Below, in pieces: positions 1 to 7,228 of a stretch of 12,249 nucleotides of DNA (its first letter is position 1; each line of letters begins with the position of its first letter). The notes under the pieces are model-generated. The model worked only from the letters and a program-made list of their open reading frames with translations. It made no database searches and was not told the DNA's origin. This DNA comes from Candidatus Endomicrobiellum dinenymphae. GTDB lineage: Bacteria > Elusimicrobiota > Endomicrobiia > Endomicrobiales > Endomicrobiaceae. The translations under genes were made by a program, and so were the position numbers. The DNA lies in the NCBI GenBank assembly GCA_020328135.1, contig JAIXNA010000010.1, forward strand, positions 1 to 12,249, given 5' to 3'.

Positions 1-2
1 GC

Positions 3-130
3 GCAGCGCAAAAGCCGATGCTGTGTTACATGCTATAACAATTAGCTTCACTTTGTGTTCCATTAAAAAAGCGACTATTTCTTTTGAAAATTTTATCACG
101 ACATTTTTTGATTTTGTTCCATACGGAACA
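3..130. repeat. Direct repeat copy 1 of a murI segment
   Basis: Bases 3-130 are identical to bases 291-418 at an offset of 288. This copy is in sense orientation for murI on the minus strand and forms the left arm of the palindrome. It stops matching at base 2, next to the window edge, where the normal gene would continue into the codons for PILQK. Confidence 0.95.
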
Positions 131-236
131 AAATCAAAAAATGTCGTGATAAAATTTTCAAAAGAAATAGTCGCTTTTTTAATGGAACACAAAGTGAAGC
201 TAATTGTTATAGCATGTAACACAGCATCGGCTTTTG
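9..236. repeat. Long near-perfect palindrome (112-bp arms) inside murI
   Basis: Bases 9-120 are the exact reverse complement of bases 125-236. Only four bases (atac, 121-124) separate the arms, and the central t-a could also pair. The arms consist of murI coding sequence. The centre is the short natural inverted repeat gttcc/ggaac (116-120 and 125-129), also present once in the normal part of murI at 404-417. Palindromes of this size are poorly tolerated in living bacteria because they extrude hairpins cut by SbcCD-type nucleases, so its survival in a genome needs independent confirmation. Confidence 0.95.
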
Positions 237-290
237 ATCCGGGTTCTATTACGCTTATAACAGGAACTTTTAAGGTTTTTTGTAAAATTG

Positions 291-418
291 GCAGCGCAAA
301 AGCCGATGCTGTGTTACATGCTATAACAATTAGCTTCACTTTGTGTTCCATTAAAAAAGCGACTATTTCTTTTGAAAATTTTATCACGACATTTTTTGAT
401 TTTGTTCCATACGGAACA
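291..418. repeat. Direct repeat copy 2 of a murI segment, in normal context
   Basis: This copy is identical to 3-130 and lies in the undisturbed part of murI: it encodes VPYGT through ASAFAL on the minus strand and continues smoothly on both sides. It is therefore the likely parent of the inverted copy (125-236) and of the second sense copy (3-130). Confidence 0.95.
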
Positions 419-526
419 TGAGCTGTATCGCCAAAATAAATGAGATTTTCTAACGGCAGAGCCTTGTTTATTGCAGACATTACCGTAAGTCCCCCAAAAC
501 CTGAATCAAAAATTCCTATAGGATTA

Positions 527-2281
527 TTATTTATTTTTTTGTTCCTTTGTTTTTTTTGCATAATATTTTACTACCCCATCATATATAGAGTCGGCTATTG
601 CTACGCGAAATTTTCTTAAGTTAAGTTTTGCTTCTTCGGCATAATTGCTTAAAAAAGCGCTCTCTGCAAGTATTGACGGCATTTTAGTGCCTTTCAGTAC
701 GTAGAAGCTTGCTTGTTTTACGCCTCTATTTGGTATTTTAAGTCTGCTTGGCGTTTCCGCGATTATAAAACCGCTTAATTCTGAAGAATCGTTTATAAAA
801 TCTGTGACAGTCATGGACCACAACATATCTTGGAGTAACGCTCGTCTTTTATTGGGTCTACCTTCCATTTCCAAAACAGAGTTTTCAAGCGTTGCTGTTG
901 CAGCCGCCTCGGAATCTGTAGCGTTTTCGGATAAGTAATAAATTTCAAAACCGCTTGCCTCTCTATCAAAATTTGTATTACAGTGCACAGATATAAATAA
1001 ATCCGCATTATGTTCATTTGCTATATTTGTTCTTTCAGCAAGGGGGATAAATGTATCATCTTTTCTAGTTAGAATGATTTTGTAATTGCTATCATGATCA
1101 AAAACAGATTTTAGTTCGTGAACTATTTCTAAATTTATGTCCTTCTCTTTAGTTCCGCTTGGTCCTATTGCGCCAAGATCTCTACCGCCGTGTCCTGCGT
1201 CAAGGACTATAATTTTTTTACGCTTACGAAAAGATTTGTTATCATCTAGAGTTTTTGTAAGAATTTTTACTGCGCTTTCGGCATCGTCAATCATCATATA
1301 ACTATCGTCAATGATATTTGCATGTTCAAATTTTGCGACAGGAATATCTAAGAGATCTTGATTATTTTTTCCATTTTCAATTTCAGATACAACTTCACTA
1401 ACCTGCGCTTGACCATATTCTTCCGGAAGCGTTAGATCTGACTCTTGCGTGTTGCGATATTGAGCGGCATAATCTTCTTCAGATTCAGAAATTATTTTTT
1501 CTTTTAAACTTGATAAGTCAATATTTTTAGAATGAATTATATCAATGGAGATTCTGTCGGGTTTTGTAAGTGTTGAAGTTTTCACAAGTTTGGGCGTTTG
1601 CTCTAGGTTGATTTTTACTACAGCAGAACGTCCATCAATTCCATAATGTATATCTTTAATTACGCTATTGTTTACGTTTATAGAGTCCGGCTGAATTTTA
1701 CCTCTTAATATTTTTAAAATGACAGCTCCTGAGGTTTTTGAAACAGTATAAGATAACGGTTCGTCAAGTTGTACAAGCACTTGCGTACTTTCAGATCTTG
1801 TAAAATATCTGACGGTAGAGATATTGGAACGATGCGTTACATTTAATACAGAAGTCGACGAGTTCCATTTAGTATCAGCCTCCGCAATTTCAGCAAATTC
1901 AGGAGATGTAAGAATTTCAGGAGGAACATATATATCGTTTTTTATTAATCTTGACGGCAGAGACATTTTTTTTAATTTTCTTCCAAAAACAACAGAGGCG
2001 CTATTTATTTTTATGTCTATTTTTCTGTTATTTAGATGTATTGTTGCCTGAGAGCTGACGGGTTTCCATTCAAGAATGGCATTATATATCTTGGCAATTT
2101 CTTTAACGGAAAAATATTTTGTTTGTTCTGACATTTTATATACATTTATACCTTTGAAGGCATTTCCATCAACAATTACATTGATGTTTTCCGATGATAC
2201 GGATTCTTTTTTATCGGCGAAGCAATATCCGGCAAAAAATAATATAAATAACAACAATAATAAAGTTGTTAGTTTTTTCAT
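527..2281 (-). CDS. N-acetylmuramoyl-L-alanine amidase (AMIN + Amidase_3), exported
   Basis: This enzyme cleaves the amide bond between MurNAc and the stem peptide outside the inner membrane, as AmiC-type amidases do in daughter-cell separation. The 584 residues show a Sec signal peptide (about 1-22), a copper-amine-oxidase-N-like domain (about 33-150), an AMIN domain (about 155-250) expected to target peptidoglycan or septa, an acidic low-complexity linker (about 255-350) and a C-terminal Amidase_3 zinc hydrolase. The zinc and catalytic residues are visible: H364 in DAGHGG, E379 in KEKD, H433 in SVHCN and E540 in ILAES. The start overlaps the rpe stop by 4 nt (ATGA) and has no clear Shine-Dalgarno, suggesting translational coupling. 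The stop lies inside the start of murI. The domain order is standard. I cannot tell which ami paralogue it matches. Confidence 0.9.
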   Translation of the reverse strand: MKKLTTLLLLLFILFFAGYCFADKKESVSSENINVIVDGNAFKGINVYKMSEQTKYFSVKEIAKIYNAILEWKPVSSQATIHLNNRKIDIKINSASVVFGRKLKKMSLPSRLIKNDIYVPPEILTSPEFAEIAEADTKWNSSTSVLNVTHRSNISTVRYFTRSESTQVLVQLDEPLSYTVSKTSGAVILKILRGKIQPDSINVNNSVIKDIHYGIDGRSAVVKINLEQTPKLVKTSTLTKPDRISIDIIHSKNIDLSSLKEKIISESEEDYAAQYRNTQESDLTLPEEYGQAQVSEVVSEIENGKNNQDLLDIPVAKFEHANIIDDSYMMIDDAESAVKILTKTLDDNKSFRKRKKIIVLDAGHGGRDLGAIGPSGTKEKDINLEIVHELKSVFDHDSNYKIILTRKDDTFIPLAERTNIANEHNADLFISVHCNTNFDREASGFEIYYLSENATDSEAAATATLENSVLEMEGRPNKRRALLQDMLWSMTVTDFINDSSELSGFIIAETPSRLKIPNRGVKQASFYVLKGTKMPSILAESAFLSNYAEEAKLNLRKFRVAIADSIYDGVVKYYAKKTKEQKNK

Positions 2282-2928
2282 AAGGAAAGAGATTTGATTG
2301 CCTCAGCGGGATTTTCAGCCGAAAAAATATAGCTGCCGCTGACTAACGCGTCCGCTCCGGCTTGAATACAAATTGAGGAAGTCTGAGAATTTATTCCTCC
2401 GTCAATTTCAATAAGACAATTATAATTATTTTGATCAATATTTTTTCTTAAAGTTTCTATCTTTGGAATCATGTCGTTCATAAAAGGTTGTCCGCCAAAA
2501 CCCGGTTCGACAGTCATAACCAAAACTAGGTCAAGACAAGACAACAAACCTTCTATATCAGAAACAGGAGTTTTAGGTTTTATTGATATACCTGCTTTAA
2601 CGCCCGATGTTTTTATATTTTCTATAAGTTTTCTTTTATCGGTTTGAACTTCGCTATGGAAAGTTATTAAATTAGCTCCAGCTTTTTGAAAATCTTGCCA
2701 ATATTTTTCGGGACTTGTTATCATAAGATGGACATCAAAAAACAATTTTGTTGTTTTTCTTAAGGCTTTTACAATCGCAGGGCCCATCGTAATATTTGGC
2801 GCAAAGTGACCGTCTATTACGTCAATATGTATCCACTTTGCGCCTGCTTTTTCCACAATATTTACGTCTCGTTCCAGCGTCGCAAAATTTGCAGATAAAA
2901 TTGAAGGAGCAATAACAATTTTTTTCAT
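2278..2928 (-). CDS. rpe: Ribulose-phosphate 3-epimerase
   Basis: Rpe interconverts D-ribulose 5-phosphate and D-xylulose 5-phosphate in the pentose phosphate pathway (cytoplasmic TIM barrel). The 216-residue length is typical. Visible family signatures are APSILSAN near the N-terminus, the metal ligands H34 and D36 in WIHIDVIDGHFAPN, H67 in FDVHLM, VEPGFGGQ (140-147) for phosphate and loop closure, and D176 in EIDGGIN. The gene begins 2 nt after the stop of the PASTA gene and ends by overlapping the amidase start, so it sits inside a single transcript of mostly envelope genes. The pairing of rpe with a PASTA gene recalls the pknB-rsgA-rpe neighbourhood of Gram-positive bacteria, although no kinase or GTPase gene is present here. 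Confidence 0.95.
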   Translation of the reverse strand: MKKIVIAPSILSANFATLERDVNIVEKAGAKWIHIDVIDGHFAPNITMGPAIVKALRKTTKLFFDVHLMITSPEKYWQDFQKAGANLITFHSEVQTDKRKLIENIKTSGVKAGISIKPKTPVSDIEGLLSCLDLVLVMTVEPGFGGQPFMNDMIPKIETLRKNIDQNNYNCLIEIDGGINSQTSSICIQAGADALVSGSYIFSAENPAEAIKSLSL

Positions 2929-2930
2929 TT

Positions 2931-3656
2931 TTATTCCAAATTAACTGCAACTGTTACAGTTATGTTTTTTTCATCTGTCACATCTGTGTCAGCTATCGGA
3001 TACTGTTCTGTAATTGTATTTGTTTCAATATTCGATGATCCCTCGCTTTTAACATTTACATTAATACCCTGCTCTTCTGCCCATGCTTTTACTTCCTTAA
3101 TATTTTTATTGATAAAATTTGGCATAAGAATAATGCCTTCGGGAGGCATCCCATCCGAAACTACAATATTTACTACAGAATTTTTATCTACTTTGGAGCC
3201 TGCTGCTGCATCTTGCGAAATAACTATATTTTTTTCTGCAGAAATCGAGAACTTTTTTGATACTTCGCCCATAACCAAAGTTGCATATCTTAAAGCAATA
3301 TCTGCCGAGCGTATAGTTTGTCCGATTAAATCAGGAACATAGATAATCTCGCCGCCTTGGCTTAGCGTTACTCTAATAATTTTTCCTTCTCTTACTGTCA
3401 TTCCTGCGGGTGGATTTTGTCTTAAAATTATGCCTGTAGGTACATTTTGGTTTGGCTCCTCACCGTCTTTTTTTATTCCAAAACCTTCTTTTGAAAGTTC
3501 TTCCAAAGCGCTATAAAGACTTTTGCCTACAACATTTGGCGTTACAATTTCTTTTTTACTGTGGACTAAAGAACTCATAATCATATTAAAAGCAAAATAA
3601 ACTGCAGTACATATAATTGCCAACGCAATAAATACCCTTAAAAGTTTACGAGACAA
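2931..3656 (-). CDS. Membrane-anchored protein with three PASTA domains, no kinase domain
   Basis: This 241-residue protein has a single N-terminal membrane segment (about residues 7-28) and then three PASTA repeats (about 37-100, 104-168 and 174-239), each opening with a VPN- or VPD-like motif (TPNVVGKS, VPDLIGQT, MPNFINKN) and ending in a VTL/IVV/VTV strand. PASTA modules bind peptidoglycan fragments or serve as structural spacers, usually on PknB-type kinases or penicillin-binding proteins. Here there is no room for a kinase or transpeptidase domain. The start is TTG (3656-3654), chosen because an AGGGG ribosome site lies about 8 nt upstream and because it places a normal Lys/Arg-rich N-terminus before the membrane helix. 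It heads the rpe-amidase-murI cluster, which suggests an envelope role. The specific function is unknown. Confidence 0.85.
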   Translation of the reverse strand: MSRKLLRVFIALAIICTAVYFAFNMIMSSLVHSKKEIVTPNVVGKSLYSALEELSKEGFGIKKDGEEPNQNVPTGIILRQNPPAGMTVREGKIIRVTLSQGGEIIYVPDLIGQTIRSADIALRYATLVMGEVSKKFSISAEKNIVISQDAAAGSKVDKNSVVNIVVSDGMPPEGIILMPNFINKNIKEVKAWAEEQGINVNVKSEGSSNIETNTITEQYPIADTDVTDEKNITVTVAVNLE

Positions 3657-3671
3657 GATTTTTTCCCCTGC

Positions 3672-3687
3672 TATAATCGGCTATAAT
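3672..3687 (+). promoter_or_regulatory. Tandem TATAAT boxes, first one with extended -10
   Basis: Two perfect TATAAT hexamers (3672-3677 and 3682-3687) lie in a direct repeat of gctataat. The first has the TGn extension. No -35 is evident. Transcription would run rightwards, antisense to the 3' end of ilvC. In an AT-rich genome this may be chance. Confidence 0.25.
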
Positions 3688-3884
3688 TTTTCCTCTATCC
3701 CCTTGCTTCTTCTTTTTTTAATTCCCTTTTCTTTGAAAGGGGCGGCAATGCCAAAGATATTGACGTGGTATTTGAGAGTGTCAGCCCAAGCCTGACAGAA
3801 ACAAAGAGAATATAACGCAAAAACTATCTTGCGCGTAAAATACCTTTCATGCGTTTGTCGTGACGTAAATAAGAAAATACGAAT
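3681..3884 (-). pseudogene. Possible remnant of a secreted-protein gene (5' end only)
   Basis: On the minus strand a frame open from 3884 to a TAG at 3683-3681 reads a convincing export signal: RKIVFALYSLCFCQAWA, followed by DTLKYHVNIFGIAAPF. A basic start, a hydrophobic core and an A-W-A cleavage site are all present, and the following LKY-V-FGI-A pattern resembles the first strand of DUF3108-type periplasmic proteins. No usable start codon is in this frame. The nearest ATG (3850-3848, reading MKGILRA) is out of frame, and the frame degenerates to lysine-rich sequence after about 20 mature residues. I read this as a truncated, frameshifted gene between the ilv operon and the PASTA cluster. 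The DUF3108 assignment is a guess, and the frame could be open by chance. Confidence 0.4.
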
Positions 3885-3897
3885 TCAAAAGATGAAA

Positions 3898-4896
3898 TTA
3901 TTTTTTTATCCAAGACATTTTTGAGCGTAATCTCGCCCCAATTTTTTCAATCATTCTTTCGCTTACTTCTTTTCTCGCTTTATTGAAAAAAGGTCTGCCT
4001 GTTTTGTTTTCTTCAAGCCATTTGTTTGCAAACTTGCCCGATTGAATATCTGCTAAAACATTTTTCATTTCTGCTTTTACGGCTGGTGTAATTAATCTCT
4101 TTCCGGTTACGTATTCACCATATTCTGCTGTATCGGAAATTGAATAATTCATTTTGCCGAGCCCGCCTTCAAATATCAAATCTACTATAAGTTTAACTTC
4201 GTGACAGCATTCAAAATATGCAATTTCAGGTTGATAGCCTGCTTCTACAAGGGTTTCAAAACCTGAATTTATAAGTTCTACTAAACCGCCGCAGAGAACA
4301 GACTGCTCGCCAAACAAATCGGTTTCAGTTTCTTCCTTAAAAGTTGTTTCAAGAACTCCGCCTTTCGTACCGCCTATAGCTTTTGCGTAGGCTAAAGCCA
4401 AATCTTTTGCTTTTCCGCTTGCGTTCTGCTCTACAGCTACCAAACAAGGAACGCCTTTGCCTTCTTCATATTGCCTTCTTACCAAATGTCCTGGACCTTT
4501 AGGGGCAATCATAATTACATCTAAATCTGAAGTAGGAACGATTTGCTGAAAGCGAATATTAAAACCATGCGCAAAACTTAAAACCGCGTTTTTTTTAATA
4601 TTAGGTTTTATATCTTCTTCCCAAACCTTTCTCTGAACTTCATCTGGCAAAAGAATGTGAACCCAGTCTGCTTGCTTAACTGCTTCGGCAACACTTACTG
4701 GCTTCCAACCGTCTTCGATAGCTTTTTTATGGTTATCTCCACCGGATCTTTGAGCGACAACAACGTTAACGCCCGAATCTTTAAGATTTAGAGCGTGAGC
4801 ATGCCCCTGACTTCCATAACCCAAAACTGCAATAGTTTTCCCTTTTAAAAAATTTAAATCTGCGTCATTGTCATAATACATTTTTGCTTCAGTCAT
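3898..4896 (-). CDS. ilvC: Ketol-acid reductoisomerase (class I)
   Basis: IlvC isomerises and reduces 2-acetolactate or 2-aceto-2-hydroxybutyrate to the 2,3-dihydroxy acids of valine and isoleucine synthesis, using Mg2+ and NAD(P)H. The 332 residues match the short class I form. The Rossmann motif is GYGSQGH (26-32). The active site is visible as H110 in SFAHGF, K133 in APKGPGH, the metal ligands D193 and E197 in ETDLFGEQ, and E229 and E233 in the knotted C-terminal domain. The loop after strand beta-2 (R50-S-G-G-D-N-H56) lacks the serines that usually hold the NADPH 2'-phosphate and carries an Asp, so cofactor preference may differ. The start ATG overlaps the ilvN stop by 8 nt and has an AAGGAG ribosome site (4904-4909) inside ilvN. 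It is the last gene of the ilvDBNC operon. Confidence 0.97.
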   Translation of the reverse strand: MTEAKMYYDNDADLNFLKGKTIAVLGYGSQGHAHALNLKDSGVNVVVAQRSGGDNHKKAIEDGWKPVSVAEAVKQADWVHILLPDEVQRKVWEEDIKPNIKKNAVLSFAHGFNIRFQQIVPTSDLDVIMIAPKGPGHLVRRQYEEGKGVPCLVAVEQNASGKAKDLALAYAKAIGGTKGGVLETTFKEETETDLFGEQSVLCGGLVELINSGFETLVEAGYQPEIAYFECCHEVKLIVDLIFEGGLGKMNYSISDTAEYGEYVTGKRLITPAVKAEMKNVLADIQSGKFANKWLEENKTGRPFFNKARKEVSERMIEKIGARLRSKMSWIKK

Positions 4897-5395
4897 TTTT
4901 TTTCTCCTTAACTTTGTTAGCGTATCCGCGTCCTAAGGCAACAACGCCTGTTCTGCATGTTTCTTTTATGCCGTAGGGCATAACTGTTTTTACAAAAGCA
5001 TTAATTTTATTTTCGTCGCCAGTTATTTCAACAGTAACTGAATTTTGTGAAATGTCTTCAATTCTTGCCCTAAAAATACCAATAAGTTTAATGAGTTCGT
5101 TTTGTGTTGATTTAGTAATACTTATTTTTACGAGAGCGAGACTTCTTTCAACGTATTCAGTATCTTTGAAATCGGTAACTTTTATAACATCGACAAGTTT
5201 GTTTAATTGTTTTGTAACCTGCTCAAGAATGTAATCACCGCCTTTGACGACAATAGTCATTCTTGAAATGGCAGGTTCTTCAGTTTCGCTTACGGAAAGC
5301 GAGTCTATGTTAAAACCGCGCGCCGCAAAAAGAGTAGAAATTCTTGCGAGTACGCCAAACTTGTTTTCAACTAAAACTGAAACTGTATGCCGCAT
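4889..5395 (-). CDS. ilvN: Acetohydroxyacid synthase small (regulatory) subunit
   Basis: This subunit binds and activates IlvB and makes it sensitive to valine. The 168 residues are the usual length of the short bacterial IlvN/IlvH type. The N-terminal ACT domain (about 3-77) begins [17 protein letters not shown] and keeps G14 and N29, the positions known in E. coli IlvH to contact valine, so feedback inhibition is expected. The C-terminal ALS_ss_C-like domain follows (about 83-158), starting ERSLALVKI and including the GI and GVVALGRG segments. A strong ribosome site (GGAGGAAGG, 5400-5408) sits just upstream. The gene follows ilvB by 52 nt and overlaps ilvC by 8 nt, which fits co-translation of the enzyme set. 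Confidence 0.96.
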   Translation of the reverse strand: MRHTVSVLVENKFGVLARISTLFAARGFNIDSLSVSETEEPAISRMTIVVKGGDYILEQVTKQLNKLVDVIKVTDFKDTEYVERSLALVKISITKSTQNELIKLIGIFRARIEDISQNSVTVEITGDENKINAFVKTVMPYGIKETCRTGVVALGRGYANKVKEKKND

Positions 5396-5447
5396 ACTTC
5401 CTTCCTCCGCTTGCTAATATGTAAGGATATTGTATTGTGAAAATTGC

Positions 5448-7184
5448 TTATCCGTTCATTCTAGTTATAATATCGTCGAGAGAAGCTCCGGCCGGAACCA
5501 TCGGAAAAATGTTCTCTTCTATCTCAACCCATATATCAAGAACAATCGAAGCTTTTGCTTCTAACATTTTTTTTAAGGCAGGCGCAACATCTTTTTTATC
5601 TGTCACGCGTATTCCTAAAGCGCCATAGCTCTCTGCCCATTTTACAAAATCGGGGACATAAACGGGACATTTATCTCTGCTTGGAGTATTGCACCGCTTG
5701 GGGCATTTCTTACGTTTCGCAAGACAACTGTGAGAATATCTTTTGCCATAAAACATTTCCTGCCACTGACGAACATTGCCAAGGTACTGGTTGTTTAATA
5801 TAGCGACTTTAACATCAATATCATTTAAAATCGCGACAGCCATTTCCTGCATATTCATTTGAAAAGAACCATCGCCGGCTATAACTATAACTTCTTTATC
5901 AGGATTACCAAATTTCGCTCCTATGCCTGCAGGGTAACCAAACCCCATAGCGCCAAGTCCTCCAGAACTTAAAAACAAACGAGGATATTTTGCTTTATAA
6001 TACTGCGCCGACCACATCTGGTGTTGTCCAACCTCAGTTGCAATAATTGCCTCGCCTTTTGTAAGTTCAGAGATTTTTTCAATCACGTATTGCGGATGGA
6101 GTTTATCGTCGTTTCTATCATAGGATAAAGGGTGTTCTACTTTCCAACTATCAATCGTTTTAATCCAATCTTTTCTTTCTTTTTTCTCTATCATAGCCGA
6201 TATTTCTTTTAAAACCGTTTTTGCATCGCCTACTACAGGAATATCAACGTCAACAACTTTTGATATTGCAGTGGGATCTATATCTATATGAATTATTTTA
6301 GCTTTTTTTGCAAAATCACAAACCTTGCCGGTGCATCTGTCGTCAAATCTTGCGCCAACAGCTATAATAACATCTGCAGCCTGTACAGCCTTGTTTGCGC
6401 AAAAAGTTCCGTGCATTCCAAGCATGCCCAAACTTAAATTTGCATCGGGCGGATATGCTCCTACGGCAAGCAAAGTATTTGTAACCGGAATACCGGCCTT
6501 TTTTGATATCTTAATAATTTCTTTTTCTGCATTGGAAGCAATGACTCCAGCCCCTATATAAAAAACGGGTCTCTCGCTGTTATTTATGATATCGGCAGCT
6601 TTTTTGATTTGTCCGGGATGTCCTTCATAGGTAGGCTTATATGAACGTATTTCAATTTTTTCCGGATAAATAAATTCACAAATCCCGCGCTGAACATCAA
6701 TAGGAATATCAACTAAAACAGGTCCCGGTCTTCCTGTAGTCGCAATATAAAACGCCTCTTTTATAGTCCTTGCCAAATCCTTTACATCTTTAACCAAAAA
6801 GTTATGCTTTGTTACAGGTCTTGTAATACCTGTAGTATCAGCCTCTTGAAATGCGTCTTGTCCTATCACATTTGTTGCGACTTGCCCCGTAATTGCAACC
6901 ATAGGAACGGAATCCATATACGCGGTAGCAAGTCCAGTAACTATATTTGTGGCTCCCGGTCCAGAAGTAGCTATACACACGCCGGGTTTACCAGTAGAGC
7001 GGGCATATCCGTCAGCCATATGGGAAGCGGCTTGCTCGTGTCTTGTCAAAACAAAATTTAACTTTGATTCGTGAATTGCGTCAAATATCGGCAGAGCTTG
7101 TCCTCCGGGAAGACCAAAAGCTACCTCAACATTTTCCTTTAACAAGCTACCTACTAAAATCTGAGCGCCAGTTTTCTGTTCCAT
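5448..7184 (-). CDS. ilvB: Acetohydroxyacid synthase large (catalytic) subunit with a Cys-rich insertion
   Basis: IlvB condenses two pyruvates to 2-acetolactate, or pyruvate plus 2-oxobutyrate to 2-aceto-2-hydroxybutyrate, using thiamine diphosphate, Mg2+ and FAD. The 578 residues show the three-domain ThDP fold: a PYR domain with catalytic E50 in TRHEQ, GLPGGQ and ATSGPGATN; a central FAD-associated domain (about 190-340); and a PP domain with GDGSF (437-441) and ILNNQ (462-466) for Mg-ThDP. Between RYSHS and PDFVKWAE, where many relatives have only a handful of residues, lies an insertion with four cysteines (C487, C494, C498, C506) and many Lys/Arg, next to the mobile loop that caps the active site. 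The ribosome site AGGAAGG lies 6-7 nt before ATG. The gene is 44 nt downstream of ilvD. Related carboligases (such as catabolic AlsS) are less likely because ilvN follows directly. Confidence 0.96.
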   Translation of the reverse strand: MEQKTGAQILVGSLLKENVEVAFGLPGGQALPIFDAIHESKLNFVLTRHEQAASHMADGYARSTGKPGVCIATSGPGATNIVTGLATAYMDSVPMVAITGQVATNVIGQDAFQEADTTGITRPVTKHNFLVKDVKDLARTIKEAFYIATTGRPGPVLVDIPIDVQRGICEFIYPEKIEIRSYKPTYEGHPGQIKKAADIINNSERPVFYIGAGVIASNAEKEIIKISKKAGIPVTNTLLAVGAYPPDANLSLGMLGMHGTFCANKAVQAADVIIAVGARFDDRCTGKVCDFAKKAKIIHIDIDPTAISKVVDVDIPVVGDAKTVLKEISAMIEKKERKDWIKTIDSWKVEHPLSYDRNDDKLHPQYVIEKISELTKGEAIIATEVGQHQMWSAQYYKAKYPRLFLSSGGLGAMGFGYPAGIGAKFGNPDKEVIVIAGDGSFQMNMQEMAVAILNDIDVKVAILNNQYLGNVRQWQEMFYGKRYSHSCLAKRKKCPKRCNTPSRDKCPVYVPDFVKWAESYGALGIRVTDKKDVAPALKKMLEAKASIVLDIWVEIEENIFPMVPAGASLDDIITRMNG

Positions 7185-7228
7185 GAAGCATCCTTCCTAT
7201 CTCTTATCATTTTAATTATCGTGTTTTA

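Larger units (their letters stand above)
1..561 (-). pseudogene. murI: Glutamate racemase, 5' part, internally rearranged and cut by the window edge
   Basis: MurI converts L- to D-glutamate in the cytoplasm for peptidoglycan precursors. The frame opens at ATG 561-559, 35 nt inside the amidase gene, and reads normal MurI for about 110 residues: the DSGFGG motif (residues 19-24, with the catalytic Asp), VPYGT (49-53) and IACNTAS with the first catalytic Cys (C82), then [10 protein letters not shown] (101-110). From about residue 110 the DNA switches to the reverse complement of the gene's own earlier part (residues 111-145 are antisense nonsense), then back to sense, repeating VPYGT through [10 protein letters not shown]. 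The frame stays open to base 1 (187 codons). A normal MurI is about 260 residues and has a second catalytic Cys (GCTH), which is not seen. I infer a non-functional gene, unless the rearrangement is an assembly or amplification artefact. The upstream ribosome site is weak, so translation probably depends on coupling to the amidase gene. Confidence 0.85.

Noticed and set aside
23..421. Plus-strand open frame of 132 codons at the left end
   Set aside because: It is the mirror reading of the murI palindrome: it repeats the same antisense and sense murI peptides and has no independent coding character.
2962..3342. 126-codon plus-strand frame opposite the PASTA gene
   Set aside because: The minus-strand PASTA repeats are clearly the real coding sequence. 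The plus frame is a by-product.
3724..3741. Inverted repeat cccttt/aaaggg as a terminator of ilvC or of a plus-strand transcript
   Set aside because: No T tract follows on either strand in the right position, and it lies in the probable gene remnant.
3816..3833. Hairpin cgcaa/ttgcg as the ilvDBNC terminator
   Set aside because: It has only 5 bp with an 8-nt loop and a poor T run, and it overlaps the signal-peptide coding part of the remnant.
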